Assembly: GCA_005408345.1 (NCBI GenBank)
Contig: SEMN01000122.1
Coordinates: forward strand, 1,145,075 to 1,209,074
Source of the DNA: Macquaria australasica
Taxonomy: Eukaryota > Chordata > Actinopteri > Centrarchiformes > Percichthyidae
Direction: 5' to 3'
Length of the DNA stretch: 64,000 bases
The translations under genes were made by a program, and so were the position numbers. Under the pieces are notes generated by a model. It made no database searches. It saw only the letters and a list, made by a program, of their open reading frames with translations, and was not told the origin of the DNA. Positions 48,799-60,783 of the stretch are shown one piece after another (the stretch's first letter is position 1; each line of letters begins with the position of its first letter).

Positions 48799-49107
48799 GA
48801 TGGAGCTGCAACAGGAAAAAATGAAAGCGGTGAGAAAGTGAGAGTTAGGGTTTTACACAAGACAGCATACAGTACGTTCTGGTACAGAAGGAGAGACAAC
48901 AGTGATAATTCAGGGTCTTCTATATCAGTTTATTATAGTCATACAAGTATGTAGAAGTCACAATACTGACACATTGTACAAGAACATGGTTTTTTTCTTC
49001 ATGTTTAAAGTGATACTCATGCTTAGCTGTTGACATTTCTCACTTGAAGCTACACTTGCAAACACTGGTATAAGTGCTAAGTTACAAAAGGTATACCAGT
49101 CTATATA

Positions 49108-50635
49108 CAGTGCATCCGGAAAGTATTCACAGCGCTTCACTTTTTCCACATTTTGTTATGTTACAGCCTTATTCCAAAATGGAATAAATTCATTTGTCCT
49201 CAATTCTACACACAATACCCCATAATGACAACGTGAAAAAAGTTAGAGATTTTTGCAAGTTTATTAAAAATAAAAAACTAAGAAATCACATGTACATAAG
49301 TATTCACAGCCTTTGCGCAATACTTTGTTGATGCACCTTTGGCAGCAATTACAGCCTCAAGTCTTTTTGAATATGATGCCACAAGCTTGGTACACCTATC
49401 TTTGGACAGTTTTGCCCATTCCTCTTTGCAGGACCTCTCAAGCTCCATCAGGTTGGATGGGAAGCGTCGGTGCACAGCCATTTTCAGATCTCTCTAGAGA
49501 TGTTCAATCGGATTCAAGTCTGGGCTCTGGCTGGGCCACTCAAGGACATTCACAGAGTTGTCCTGAAGCCACTCCTTTGATATCTTGGCTGTGTGCTTAG
49601 GGTCGTTGTCCTGCTGAAAGATGAACCGTCGCCCCAGTCTGAGGTCAAGAGCGCTCTGGAGCAGGTTTTCATCCAGGATGTCTCTGTACATTGCTGCATT
49701 CATCTTTCCCTCTATCCTGACTAGTCTCCCAGTTCCTGCCGCTGAAAAACATCCCCACAGCATGATGCTGCCACCACCATGCTTCACTGTAGGGATGGTA
49801 TTGGCCTGGTGATTAGCGGTGCCTGGTTTCCTCCAAACATGACGCCTGGCATTCACGCCAAAGAGTTCAATCTTTGTCTCATCAGACCAGAGACACTCTA
49901 CCATACAGGCCTGATTGGTGGATTGCTGCAGAGATGGTTGTCCTTCTGGAAGGTTCTCCTCTCTCCACAGAGGAATGCTGTAGCTCTGACAGAGTGACCA
50001 TCGGGTTCTTGGTCACCTCCCTGACTAGGGCCCTTCTCCCCCAATCGCTCAGTTTAGACGGCCGGCCAGCTCTAGGAAGAGTCCTGGTGGTTCCGAACTT
50101 CTTCCATTTACAGATGATGGAGGCCATTGTGCTCATTGGGATCTTCAAAGCAGCAGATATTTTTCTGTACCCTTCCCCAGATTTGTGCCTCGAGACAATC
50201 CTGTCTCGGAGGTCTAGACAATTCCTTTGACTTCATGCTTGGTTTGTGCTCTGACATGCACTGTCAAGTGTGGGACCTTATATAGACAGGTATGTGCCTT
50301 TCCAAATCATGTCCAATCAACTGAATTTACCACAGGTGGACTCCAATTAAGCTGTAGGAACATCTCAAGGATGATCAGTGGAAACAGGATGCACCTGAGC
50401 TCAATTTGGAGCTTCATGGCAAAGGCTGTGAATACTTATGTAAATGTGATTTCTTAGTTTTTTATTTTTAATAAATTTGCAAAAATCTCAAATTAACTCT
50501 TTTCACGTTGTCATTATGGGGTATTGTGTGTAGAATTTTGAGGACAAAAATGAATTTATTCCATTTTGGAATAAGGCTGTAACATAACAAAATGTGGAAA
50601 AACTGAAGCGCTGTGAATACTTTCCGGATGCACTG
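49108..50635 (-). mobile_element. Tc1-like transposon with about 210-bp inverted repeats, dead
   Basis: TA flanks both ends (49,106-49,107 and 50,636-50,637). The ends, CAGTGCATCCGGAAAG and its complement, continue as inverted repeats of roughly 210 bp, down to the agtattcacagcctttg and mirror blocks. The transposase lies on the minus strand and is broken. The N-terminal DNA-binding part is in 50,148-49,882 (TRTLPRAGRPSKLS), followed by a frame change. The catalytic part in 49,904-49,494 has KHGGGSIMLWGCFSAAG, FQQDNDPKHTA and SPDLNPIEHL. The next codon is TAG where a tryptophan is usual, and the frame then resumes to the end near 49,300. It sits in the first, noncoding intron of the distal FMO gene. 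Confidence 0.95.
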
Positions 50636-51731
50636 TAGATATACAGTATTTTGATCTATGCGTGAGTGTTTGGAACATATTGAACATACTGCTAGACAGT
50701 GAAGAAGAGGATCATTCTGCAGGAAGAGTTTGATAAGTTTTTTATGAATATTTTGGTATTTTTCTGCTGTCACCTCTAAAATCTATGGATTCAGGCAGCC
50801 ACTGTGGTCACCTTTCAAGCCTTCAAAAGCAGAGTATTTTATACACTAAAGGGAGAATCGGTTATAAACCTTATTCTCCTCTCCAACAGATTTAAAATCT
50901 TTCATACCAGAACAACTAAGGTACTGTTGATCAAATATCCCCATTGCAGCATCTTTGCACTTTTTCAGAACTGATTTTAAGATGTTGCAGGTTATGCACT
51001 GCAGGGTTTAGTCCCTATTTTTTGTTTTGAATGCTGTATAAATAAAGTGTATTATTATTATTATTAATAATATGACTGAATTCTTATGTAAACTCAATGA
51101 CCCTTAATCACAGCTTCTGTCATAAAACTTGTCAGTTCCTAGAACTAGAATCAAGACCAAAGGTGATTTTGCTGTGAGAGCACTGAAACTTTGGAATGAC
51201 CCTTTGAATGAAATTTGCACAGCCAAATCTGTGCAATCATTTAAGTATCTACTGAAACCTCATTTTTACAAGCTTGCTTTGTCTTAGTTTGTGGATGTCT
51301 AGGTTTATAACTTGTTTTGTAGTTTTGCACTTACATCATTCCAGCAAAAGTTCCCTTCTCTCTATTGAAACTGTGCGAATACAATGCAAATATGTTCATT
51401 TTAAGGGTTATTTTAATTCTCTTGTTGCACTTTCTTTTGTATCTGCCAATCACTTTTGAACTGTTACTATTGTGCTGTAATTGTTTTAGTGCATATATAG
51501 AAACCAGTCCCATTCTAAAAATGAAGAGCTCAGAAATGTAAAATCAATTGGCTGACTTTACCTCTCACACATTTGCCATTCATATATTTTTTGCACACTT
51601 AAAAAAATGGTTAATTTAAAACATGTTGAGTTTAAGTTTAATGATATGCAACTGTATATATGACACACCTCACTTAAACATGAGTATGAATACTAGTTGT
51701 CTACAGGAAGAATATCAGCTGTCTTTCTTAC

Positions 51732-51806
51732 CTTGATCCTTATGTGCTTGTTGGCTCTGTGTGTCTGGAAAGAAGGAAGAGAATCATCAGAGCACTGACT
51801 TTTATA
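51732..51806 (-). promoter_or_regulatory. TATA box and 5' noncoding exon of the distal FMO gene
   Basis: On the minus strand TATAAAAG occupies 51,806-51,799, and a strong donor (ATCAAG then GTAAGA) follows at 51,732/51,731. A start about 30 bases below the TATA box would give a roughly 40-base first exon, joined across a 2.9 kb intron to the acceptor at 48,806. Expression is likely tissue-restricted, in contrast to the CpG-island promoter of prrc2c. Confidence 0.6.
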
Positions 51807-51809
51807 CTG

Positions 51810-54800
51810 AGAAAGTGACCAATGGTAGCTTTCCTTTTTTAAACTCAGGGATGAGATCATCAGCTGTGTTCTTCATGATCGATTAGAAAAAATTCCATAG
51901 CTTGGCTACTCCTTAATTTATGCCAATTTTATGCACAATGTTTGATTGAATGTGACAAGGATTTGTTATTGTTGTTAAAAACACTTTTGCCGACTAAATT
52001 AATAATATGCTGTATGTAGAGTTCACTGTATATGGGGTGTTTGCTCTAATGGCTTAAGTTATCTCCTGCTGGATGCGCTTGGCAGCCTGTTACCTCTTTA
52101 ACCCCCTTGTCATCAGAGGCATTGCTTTAACTTCCGTCATTAAGTAATGCTTATAGGCTATTGGACTTTTAATTACTATTAAAACACATCTTTACACTTA
52201 CTTTTAAAAAAACGTAGCCATTGTTGCAACCAGGACAGAGCCTTTTCCTCCTTAAACAAAGCCATGAAGAATATTACTCCTTTTACAGTACTATTCGCTG
52301 TGGGTTTCACGTTTGAGTGACTGTACACTGTAACCAGACTGTAAGTGAAGCCGTTTGTGTGGCATGAACCCACGTGCGCGACACCACCTGAATAAATGAT
52401 TGACAGCATGCTGCCTCCCTGACTGTGTACACAGTTTAACTGGACGTATATCGCAGATGGTTTGAAAATGTAGACTGTGTGAAAGTGCACGACTGCAATT
52501 ATATTACAGGCTGTGTAAAAAAAAAAAAAGAAGAGAAAAATACAGCCAAATATTAAAAGTTCAATAAATCCAGCAGTATGCTTCAAGCAGCAGGTGATGT
52601 GAATATGCATTTAGATGCAGATGATTTATAGGGGTCAATGTGTCCTATACAACTGTAGTTTTTTGGGGTTTTAGTCTACTCCACAGGCCCTCTGAGCTAT
52701 TTTGGGACCCATCAGTTCCACACTTCATCATGAAGCTGATTAAATCTGAAGATCATCATCTGGTGGTGGCTTGTTCTTTTGGCGTTCTGTTCTTTTGTTC
52801 TAAATTGTATTCATTTTAAATACACTCCAGTTTGTAACTCTCCTGACATGCCTATGACTATACAGTCAATCAATTAGTGAGTTATTCAGTAAACATGTAA
52901 GCACAAAATAATCAATGTGCACAAAACGTTCCTAACCAGTGAATGTCAATTAATTCAATCAAATTTAGCTGTGTTTACTCAAGGCCAGAGTTTAACTTTG
53001 ACTGTAGTTCAGTTTGTGTGCTCTGGTTCAAATCAAGTGGGACAGAAGAGTCCTGATGAGTCCATGAGAAAGACTGACTGTGCACTTTAATGTAATCAGG
53101 CCAGGTAGATCTACACTAGGGTCAAAATCCTTGTAATTGCTGAAGATGATATCACTATATATTACTGTGTGTGTGTGTTTGGATGGGGGTTTCTTACAAA
53201 TCTGGTTTGTCCCGTTCTTGATGTTTTGCCATTTTCATCCGTTTACTGAGCAGTGGCTGGTTTTATAGTAGTTTGGTGAGAGGCATCTTACAGCATTTGA
53301 GGTGACCGAGTATGACATGACATGGCCTTGAATGTATCCAGGGTGTCATGAATGTAATTTCTATCAAATGTGCAGTGCCCAGTACTGGAGATTCCCTGAT
53401 CACAGATCAGCTTTGTTCAGTAATAAAAATAATGTGGAATTAACACTGTACTTTAATCCATGTACCCATGCAGCCTTCCATTTCTCTCCAGGTGATCAAT
53501 GAGAAATGACTCTACCTCTATTCATCCATCCATTGTCTACCTATCACAGGTGGTAGCAGGCTGAGCAAAGTAGCCCAGATGCATTCCTAGTTAATTCCTC
53601 CAGCTCCTCCAGGGACATCCCAATGTGTTCTCTGGCAAGACGGGATATGTAATCCCTCCTGGCATATTCTGGGTCTGCCCCATGCCTGGAGGACCTCCAC
53701 AGGAAGGCATCTAGTGGGCATCAGTGGCTCAGCTGCAAAGGAGCAGCAGTTCAACTTTGAGCTTCTTCCAGATGTCTGGTGAGCCCCCACACTGAACAGT
53801 GTACTTATACAGCGTACACTGTTGTAAAAATAAGGTTTCAGTTGATGATGATTTCCTTGAGCAAAGTTTATGAGCACATATGTGGAAAGAGTACAGTAGG
53901 CCTACATCAGTGCAGTCAAAGACATAAAGGCATAAGTTAATGAGAGGAGCATGTAAGGGAGAGGCGAGATAATGGCAGAGGAAACATGCATCAAGGACAG
54001 AAAAATAACATGGACAGAGCGGGGCAGACTTTGCCCAGCCTGATGGAAATTTCCACTACTGTGTCTGTCAGTGAAACCACATGTGATGTTCAGTACTGTG
54101 GGTTTAGTGTATTAATAATACAGAAAAGAATACAGCATTTTATTATTTTATTAGATTTTCATTATTATGGAGGACATGATGATTTCACAGTTTCACCATA
54201 ATGTTATAGTATATAAATAAATGTAAAAAAAATTAGCTTTTAAATAATGTCCCCTTTTGGTTAAAGAACCCCTGACCTCAATAAGCTCTTGTGTTGTCCA
54301 AACATGTGTCAGTAGGTAATGTGTTATGGGAATGAGCAAAGTTGCAAAGAACAATCCTATAAATGAGAGATTCAGGGAAAAATGTATGTGTTTGTGTGCT
54401 CCATGTTGCTCCACTTGTTTTTATCATTTCAATTTTGGTCACAATTAATATGTTGCAGTGATAAATATTTAAGCACAACCTGGTTATTTTGACTCAACAT
54501 CTGAATTATACATTTATTTTGTCTAAAAAATATTTTACATGCTTAATAATGTTCAGTGACAATGTTTTTACTGATCTGTACAAATCTATCAAAGACTGGT
54601 GAGCCTAAATTATTCTTCCTATTTGAAAAATCACTTTTAAAGCCATTTCACAAAGGTTTAGAATATAAAATATGTTTCAGCCAGATTCCCTGGTGGTACC
54701 CAGGTAACCCCCTGCACCTGTCACTTAAAAGATGGTGCAGAATATCTAAATGGGAGACAGGGGTTTGACCTCTAATCTAGATTCAATGAGGAGATTGGCT

Positions 54801-55190
54801 GTAACTTACTTGTCTAGCTGCTAAAGTAGACATGTAACATCCACCCCAATAACACACACAACAGTTTGGCGGTGTATGCGGGAAATATATTGTAACCAAG
54901 GAAACACTAAGTTCACAGCATCTCACATTTTTTAAATGTCCACATGCAAGCACATTGAAGCCAGCAAAAATAATGCATAAATTTGATATAAAGGAACAGA
55001 CTCCACGTCAGCAAATAAGCAATGGAACAGGCACGTCCAACAATAGTCCTAGACCATATCAAAACGACAAGTGGATACAAAACATTCCCACATTAAATGT
55101 TTCTTTTCTAACCATGTTGACCCATAACTGGCCAGTGGTAATTGGTTAACCACCAAACAAACTGAGATCTCAGAAAACAAATAAATAAAG
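51810..55190. other. Intergenic, no gene seen
   Basis: AT-rich sequence upstream of the FMO cluster. The open frames present, including a 143-residue one at 52,179-52,610, have no family features. About 53,510-53,800 (ctccagctcctccaggg; ggagcagcagttcaac) resembles a decayed copy of a common fish repeat. An A-run of about 30 bases lies at 55,194-55,223. Confidence 0.55.
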
Positions 55191-55192
55191 AC

Positions 55193-55224
<32 letters not shown>

Positions 55225-55264
55225 CAAAACAAAACAAAAATTAAACTAGAAAAGGCAATTTCTG

Positions 55265-55660
55265 AATGCTGACTGTTGAAAGGCTGATGCTAAACTGAAT
55301 AGCTGGCTTGAAATGTTGAATAATACTGAAAATGTATGATGTGGAATATTTAAGGATTGTTAAAAGGCTTACGCTAAACTGGATAGCTGGCTTTAAATGT
55401 TGAACAATACCAATAATGTATGAATGATGTGGAATATTTTAAGGATTGTTGAAAGGCTCACGACAAACTGGATAGCTAGCTTTAAAATGTTGAATAATAC
55501 TGAAAATGTATGAATGATTGATATTATATTCTAAGGTCTGTTGAAAAAGACTGAGGCTAAACTGGATAGATGGCTTTAAATGCTGAATTATACCAATATT
55601 GTATGAATGATGTGGAATATGTTTGTTGAAAAGCAGAGGCTAAACTGTATTACTGACTAA
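55265..55660. repeat. Degenerate minisatellite, about 83-94 bp period, five copies
   Basis: The words taaactggatagctggctt and aatactgaaaatgtatgaat recur with taaact-type anchors at 55,291, 55,375, 55,464, 55,558 and 55,641. Copies differ by small indels and substitutions. Confidence 0.85.
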
Positions 55661-56940
55661 TTTGAAGAGGCAGTTGAAGGACTATGAATCGGTTGAGAAG
55701 TGGGAAAGGGATGAAGGATGCAAAGTATGAATGGGATTTAAAAGTTGAATAAAAGTCATAATGTAAGAAATGTGGATGTCTGAGTCTTGTCTGACCCCCA
55801 TTTGAGGTCTTTTATTTTTAAAATCCAGCCTTGTCCGGTAAATTCCTGTTACCATCTAGGGATCTTATTTTGAAAATCCAGACTTGTCTGTGGACACCTG
55901 GTAAGCTTCTGTTATATGGGCTTTTATTTTGAATATCCAGCCTTGTCCATGGCCCCCCAGTAAGCTCCTGTTACCACCTGGGGCTTTTATTTTGCTCCCT
56001 CCTGAAATTTCTGGTCTCAGTTAATATGAGAGTCTATGAGGCAGTTGGTTGGGTTACCCGTCGCTTAGAAACTCACAGAGCCAAATGTGTAAGTCTGTTT
56101 CCTTCCATAGTTGCATTGTATGAAAGAGCACGGATTTTCCTACGTGTTAAGTGAAAATGATGTATGAAGAGTGAAAATTGTGGGAACAGGAGCAATTTGA
56201 AGAAAAATGTTTAAGAAGATTTTATATCTCCTTTCCACTCTGACAGTTAGGTCCCCCACTCTAGCTGTGAACATTCCACCCCATACACACTCATGTAAAA
56301 CTCTCAGAAGCTCTGAAAATTGCGACTGTGGAAAAAGTATGAATGATATGAAAAAGTTGAATTAATGTGAGAAAGTCGCACATGTCGTGAATGTTTCAAA
56401 GTTTGAATGGAGTTTCTACATGAATGTATGAATGAGTGGGAAGAGGTTGAAGATGAGTGGGTTTGAAGGTTTTTCTCATCGACTCCCATTATATCAAAGA
56501 AGCTGAATATTTTGAAAAGTTTTAATGGGATTTGAAAAATAGTACCCAGAATGTATGAAACATGTGGAACATTTTGATATTTGAATGGAGTTTCTAGCTG
56601 GAAGTATGAATGAGTATAAAAGAGTTGAAAGAGCTTGAAAATTTGTCAATTTTGAACATTCCGTCCATTCATTTGAATGGGGAAAATTTCCTGGAAAACT
56701 TTGAATATTTTTAAAAGTATGAATGTTATCAAAATTTTGAATGACAGCGCTTGATTCATAACTGAGCTGAATATTTTGACGTTTGAATGAAGTTTCTACG
56801 TTGGAAACTGTGGAACTAGTTAAGTGCCAAAAAAACAAAAAGCAGCGGATGAATAATAAAGAATTTTTTTTTGTAGAAGAATATAGGTTGTAAATGCTTC
56901 CAACATTCACACCAATAAACTGAAAATAAAATGAGTGCAC
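55661..56940. repeat. AT-rich interspersed repeat block
   Basis: The stretch is made of recurring phrases such as gaatggagtttctac, gtatgaatgagt and aaaaacaaaaagcagc, which I recognise from an abundant fish repeat of unknown class. No coding capacity is apparent. Confidence 0.5.
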
Positions 56941-56975
56941 TCAAAAGTCGTACCATCTTTCACAAGATAGTCCAG

Positions 56976-57944
56976 AGGCCTGTACTACGAAGCAGGATTT
57001 GGGGTTAGCGAGGTAACTTCAGGTTTAACCCTGTTTTTTCAGTGTTACGACGGTGGTTCACTTCTTACTGGGGTAAATCGCCAGTTACAGATCAACAAGT
57101 ATAACTAACAGATCAACACGTATAAAAGCACCACCTACTGACCAATCAGTTCTCTTGGAAAATGGCATCACCAACAGAAAATCCCGTGGAGCTCGGTGTG
57201 CAGATCGTGAGGGCCTGTTTTTATATGAGAGATAGTTTCTCATCGGAGGGACTGACTTATCTGCGTCACCTTCTTGCAAGCAATGTCAAATCCATTTCAT
57301 TGTGCTTTTGTATCCCGATATCATCCTACAACAGAGACTGATTGAAGCACTAAAGTCTTTTACTTGTTGTACTTATAAGATATGAATGTAAGCCTATTTA
57401 CATTTATTTTTTATTTGCTCCCAAGTCCATTTGACACTGCCGGGGTTGCAGCTGAAAGAATAAGGATAAAATTGGAATACACGCCATACATCTAAGCAAT
57501 ACATACATTTAATGGAATACTAATGATGGGGCAGTGATATTATAAGCCTGTTGATTTACGCATTTACGTGATCAGTGATATTTTGCCAGCTGTTTTTCCT
57601 TTTTTTGGTTCCTGCATTTGGCAGCTGCAGCTGTGTTGCTTATAGCCTGGATGATGTGGTTAACTTCTTCGTATTTCTCTAATATTACAGTTTGCCCTTT
57701 GTTGGTAAAGTATGCCGCTCTGCTGACAGTACACTTGTCATGTTTGTGATTGGTCATATGCTGCAAACACCGCCCCTTTTATGTGAACGCGCTCATGGCT
57801 AGATTGGGAAACCCTGGGTTGACTTACCGAGTTGATAACCAGCGTCGTGTGACCGCTTAGCGTGATCGCGGTTGTTAGGCTTAATGAAGCCAGATAACGA
57901 AAAGATATCCTGGGTATGTTGAACTTGCTTCGTAGTACAGGCCT
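56976..57944. mobile_element. PIF/Harbinger-type element, internally deleted, both gene traces present
   Basis: The ends are perfect 18-bp inverted repeats (AGGCCTGTACTACGAAGC) flanked by the 3-bp duplication CAG (56,973-56,975 and 57,945-57,947), as expected for Harbinger-type transposition. On the plus strand from about 57,162 a piece reads like the start of a Harbinger transposase (SPTENPVELGVQIV, then FSSEGLTYLRHLL). On the minus strand at about 57,766-57,572 a piece (FTNKGQTVILEKYEEV and AAAAKCRNQK) resembles the Myb/SANT-like accessory protein of such elements. At 969 bp, most of both genes is missing. Confidence 0.8.
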
Positions 57945-57947
57945 CAG

Positions 57948-59100
57948 GTGTGATGTTGGTTCAGTGGAGATGGAAATATTTCTTGGATGAGGGTGAGATG
58001 GCAACTTGGATGGAGGTGAGGATGAATGACGGCAGGTGAGACGGTTGGCGGGCGATGACTCCAAAGAAGAGCTCTACAAAACAAAACAAAAAAAGCCTAC
58101 ACACATGCGCAGGACAGTTACTCATCACAAGTCCATCATTAATGTCCACTGAAACCAACTTTAATAAAGTTTCTGCTCTACAATGTCTTCTTCTCTTTGA
58201 CGCATAACAACTACAGACATAGTATATTTCAAGGTACATGAATTCAACGCAAACATCTCAACTATTTAAACATTTTTAAATACGCCCTTACTCTTAGCTC
58301 ACAGCATACAATGCACTTTAGATACACCTATTCGTGTTACAATTTAAAAACACAGTTACCAACAGGGCTCCTTACAATGCTAACACGAAGCTTGGCTGCA
58401 TGAGAAATTACGCTGGCCTCAACACCACGTGCAGCACCTAGCTGGCCCTCAGCCGATGGTCATCAACCATATTACACAAGTTGCGACTGCACACGACTCA
58501 TAGGTCACACAAACACATTTATCATATGATATCATATATATTCCTGAATTAATTGTATCCTCTTCAAGATTATCCCGACTGGCTTTGATAGAAGTACAGG
58601 GTCTATTTCAAAAAAGTTTTCTGCGTGCATCCTTTGTTAATGTGGTTAGCATGCTAAGGTAACATATTGAGCTACAACCACTAACTCACCGGTATATTAA
58701 ATGTTGGCAGTTCTTATCAGTTCTTGCAGAAGTCGCTCTCGCTGTTTATTGTTAAACTTCAACTCACAACTTAAAGTTTTCAGCCCTAACTTCGGTTAGG
58801 CAAACTCCAGATCTCCTACCGGACTAAAAATAAAAAGATTGTGTGACGAGACAAGGACTGCCACTCCTACCGTTTTCTACGCGCTGAGGCAGAGCGTAGC
58901 AAAACTATCGACCTCACTTAAAGGGACAGTAACATAATATCAATCTAGGGTTAAACTAACCTGGTTACAGTACCATATTAATGTATTGAACTGAACGCTT
59001 GCTTGTTTAGACTACTTCTATGGTAGTTTGGAAAAGTGCATAATAGTGCATGAAGTTTCTGATGACCAAGTGGCCAGAAAGTGCTTTCATCAGTTCAAAG
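57948..59100. other. Intergenic, nothing recognised
   Basis: Sequence between the Harbinger element and the LINE. The short minus-strand frames at 57,961-58,239 have no recognised features. No repeat ends were found. Confidence 0.5.
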
Positions 59101-59528
59101 TGAGGACACATAGGGGGTGCATGCTCATGCTGCGACCGGCAGTGGGGTTTTTCGGCGTCCTATATTGTTTGTTTTTAGTGACTTTGTGTGTGTTTTATGC
59201 TTGATTGCATATGATCGTCATGAACAAGTGCTTTTAGACATTTTACTATTGCTCTGCAGTGATGGATCTTTTATTATCGCTGCCTTATGGACTTTGATCA
59301 ACTTAATCTTCCGCTGCAGCGAGGTCACATCGTATTCTTCAAGGATAAAATACACTAGGGACCTCCTGTTGCAATGGAATACACATAATCGAAACATGGG
59401 GCTAACGCTAGATCCTCAGCTACCAGACCTCATTCGACGGGATTACAACAAAACCCCGATCTGTGATAATTCGAGTGGAGTTAAGAAAAGGAAGAGGGGG
59501 AAGAGAGGAGGTCCCAGGCTGCAACTAA

Positions 59529-59992
59529 GGCGGAATTCACATACAATCAGGCGCTGCAGCGAAAACGCAGATTTTCCTCATTTGAACCGCAAAAAAACGC
59601 AGTGCCCTGCGGCAAAAAGTTGTAACTGAGTCAACTTTTGGAGAAACACAACCCATCACGCTGCAGCAGCCAATCACAACGGCGATCAGACCGGAAGAAA
59701 AGAAGAACTTTGTTTACCTGTGGCATTGTAGCATTAGCTGTTTACCTTAATATTCCGCTGTTTACAGAGCAACTATGAATATGGAAGAGAGACTGATCGA
59801 TCGGCTCCGTGATGACTGTACATCAGCAGTTCAACTCTGCCACGAGGGAGCACAAAGACGTTAATCGCTGTGCAGTGGCTTGGCTTGTATCGGTCTTCAA
59901 GCTGGGATTGCTGGTTAGTATCAGACACTCCCACACCGCAGCACAACCCTGCAGTGAATTGCCACAACGCCTGATTCAATGTGAAAACAGCC
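59529..59992. mobile_element. Harbinger MITE inserted in the LINE
   Basis: A 464-bp element with imperfect inverted ends of about 25 bases (starting GGCGGAATTCACAT; the right end mirrors GGCTGTTTTCACAT). It is flanked by the 3-bp duplication TAA at 59,526-59,528 and 59,993-59,995. If the element and one TAA are disregarded, the LINE frame runs on without a shift, so the borders are exact. A short MNMEERLIDRL frame inside hints at a decayed Harbinger accessory gene. Confidence 0.87.
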
Positions 59993-60783
59993 TAAGGAAA
60001 CAGCAACTCACACATATTTCCCTGCCCTCCCTGCTTAGAGGGAATGTCCAGGCCTTAAGGAATAAACTTGATGAGCTACAAGGAAATGTCTTTCTAGACA
60101 GGACTAGACAGCTTTGTCATGGCATTTACAGAGTCGTGGCTTACTGAGCAGGACTCGGACAGTGATCTGTCTATAGATGGATTTGGTACTCCAATTTCGT
60201 CTGGATCGGGCAGCACATAACAGGGAAAGCTCATGGAGGGGGCGTGTGGCTCTACGTCAATAAGCGCTATTGTAGCTCTGTGACTGTCAGAGAAAGACTC
60301 TGCTCGCTCGATGTTGAACTTTTATCTGTGTCGCTCCGTCCATTTTATTTACCCCATGAATTCTCACAAATATATATAACAACTGTGTATATTCACCCAA
60401 AAGCAAACCCTGCCACTGCCACTAGCACTATATTTGACGTAGTACAAAAACTACAGTCCATTTCACCCGAAGCACCAAATTTTATACTTGGAGATTTTAA
60501 TCATGTGTCCCTAAAAAAGTCTTTGACATACTTTTATCAATACGTAACTTGTCCAACCAGGCAGAAGAAGACGTTAGATTTCTGCTATGGTACAGTTAAG
60601 GGAACATATAAATCAACTCCCCCGCCTCCCTTAGGTTCTGCAGACCACAATTGTGTGCTTCTTCTCCCTACATATAAATCTGTCCTAAAGAGAGAAAAAA
60701 TCCAGACCAAAGAGGTTAAAATCTGGTCTGAGGAATCAACTGCTTGTCTTCAGGGTTGTTTTGACTGCACTGACTGGGAGATG

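Noticed and set aside
52179..52610. 143-residue minus-strand open frame
   Set aside because: Phe/Ile/Cys-rich translation of AT-rich DNA with a phenylalanine run from a plain A-run; no family motif, no splice context.
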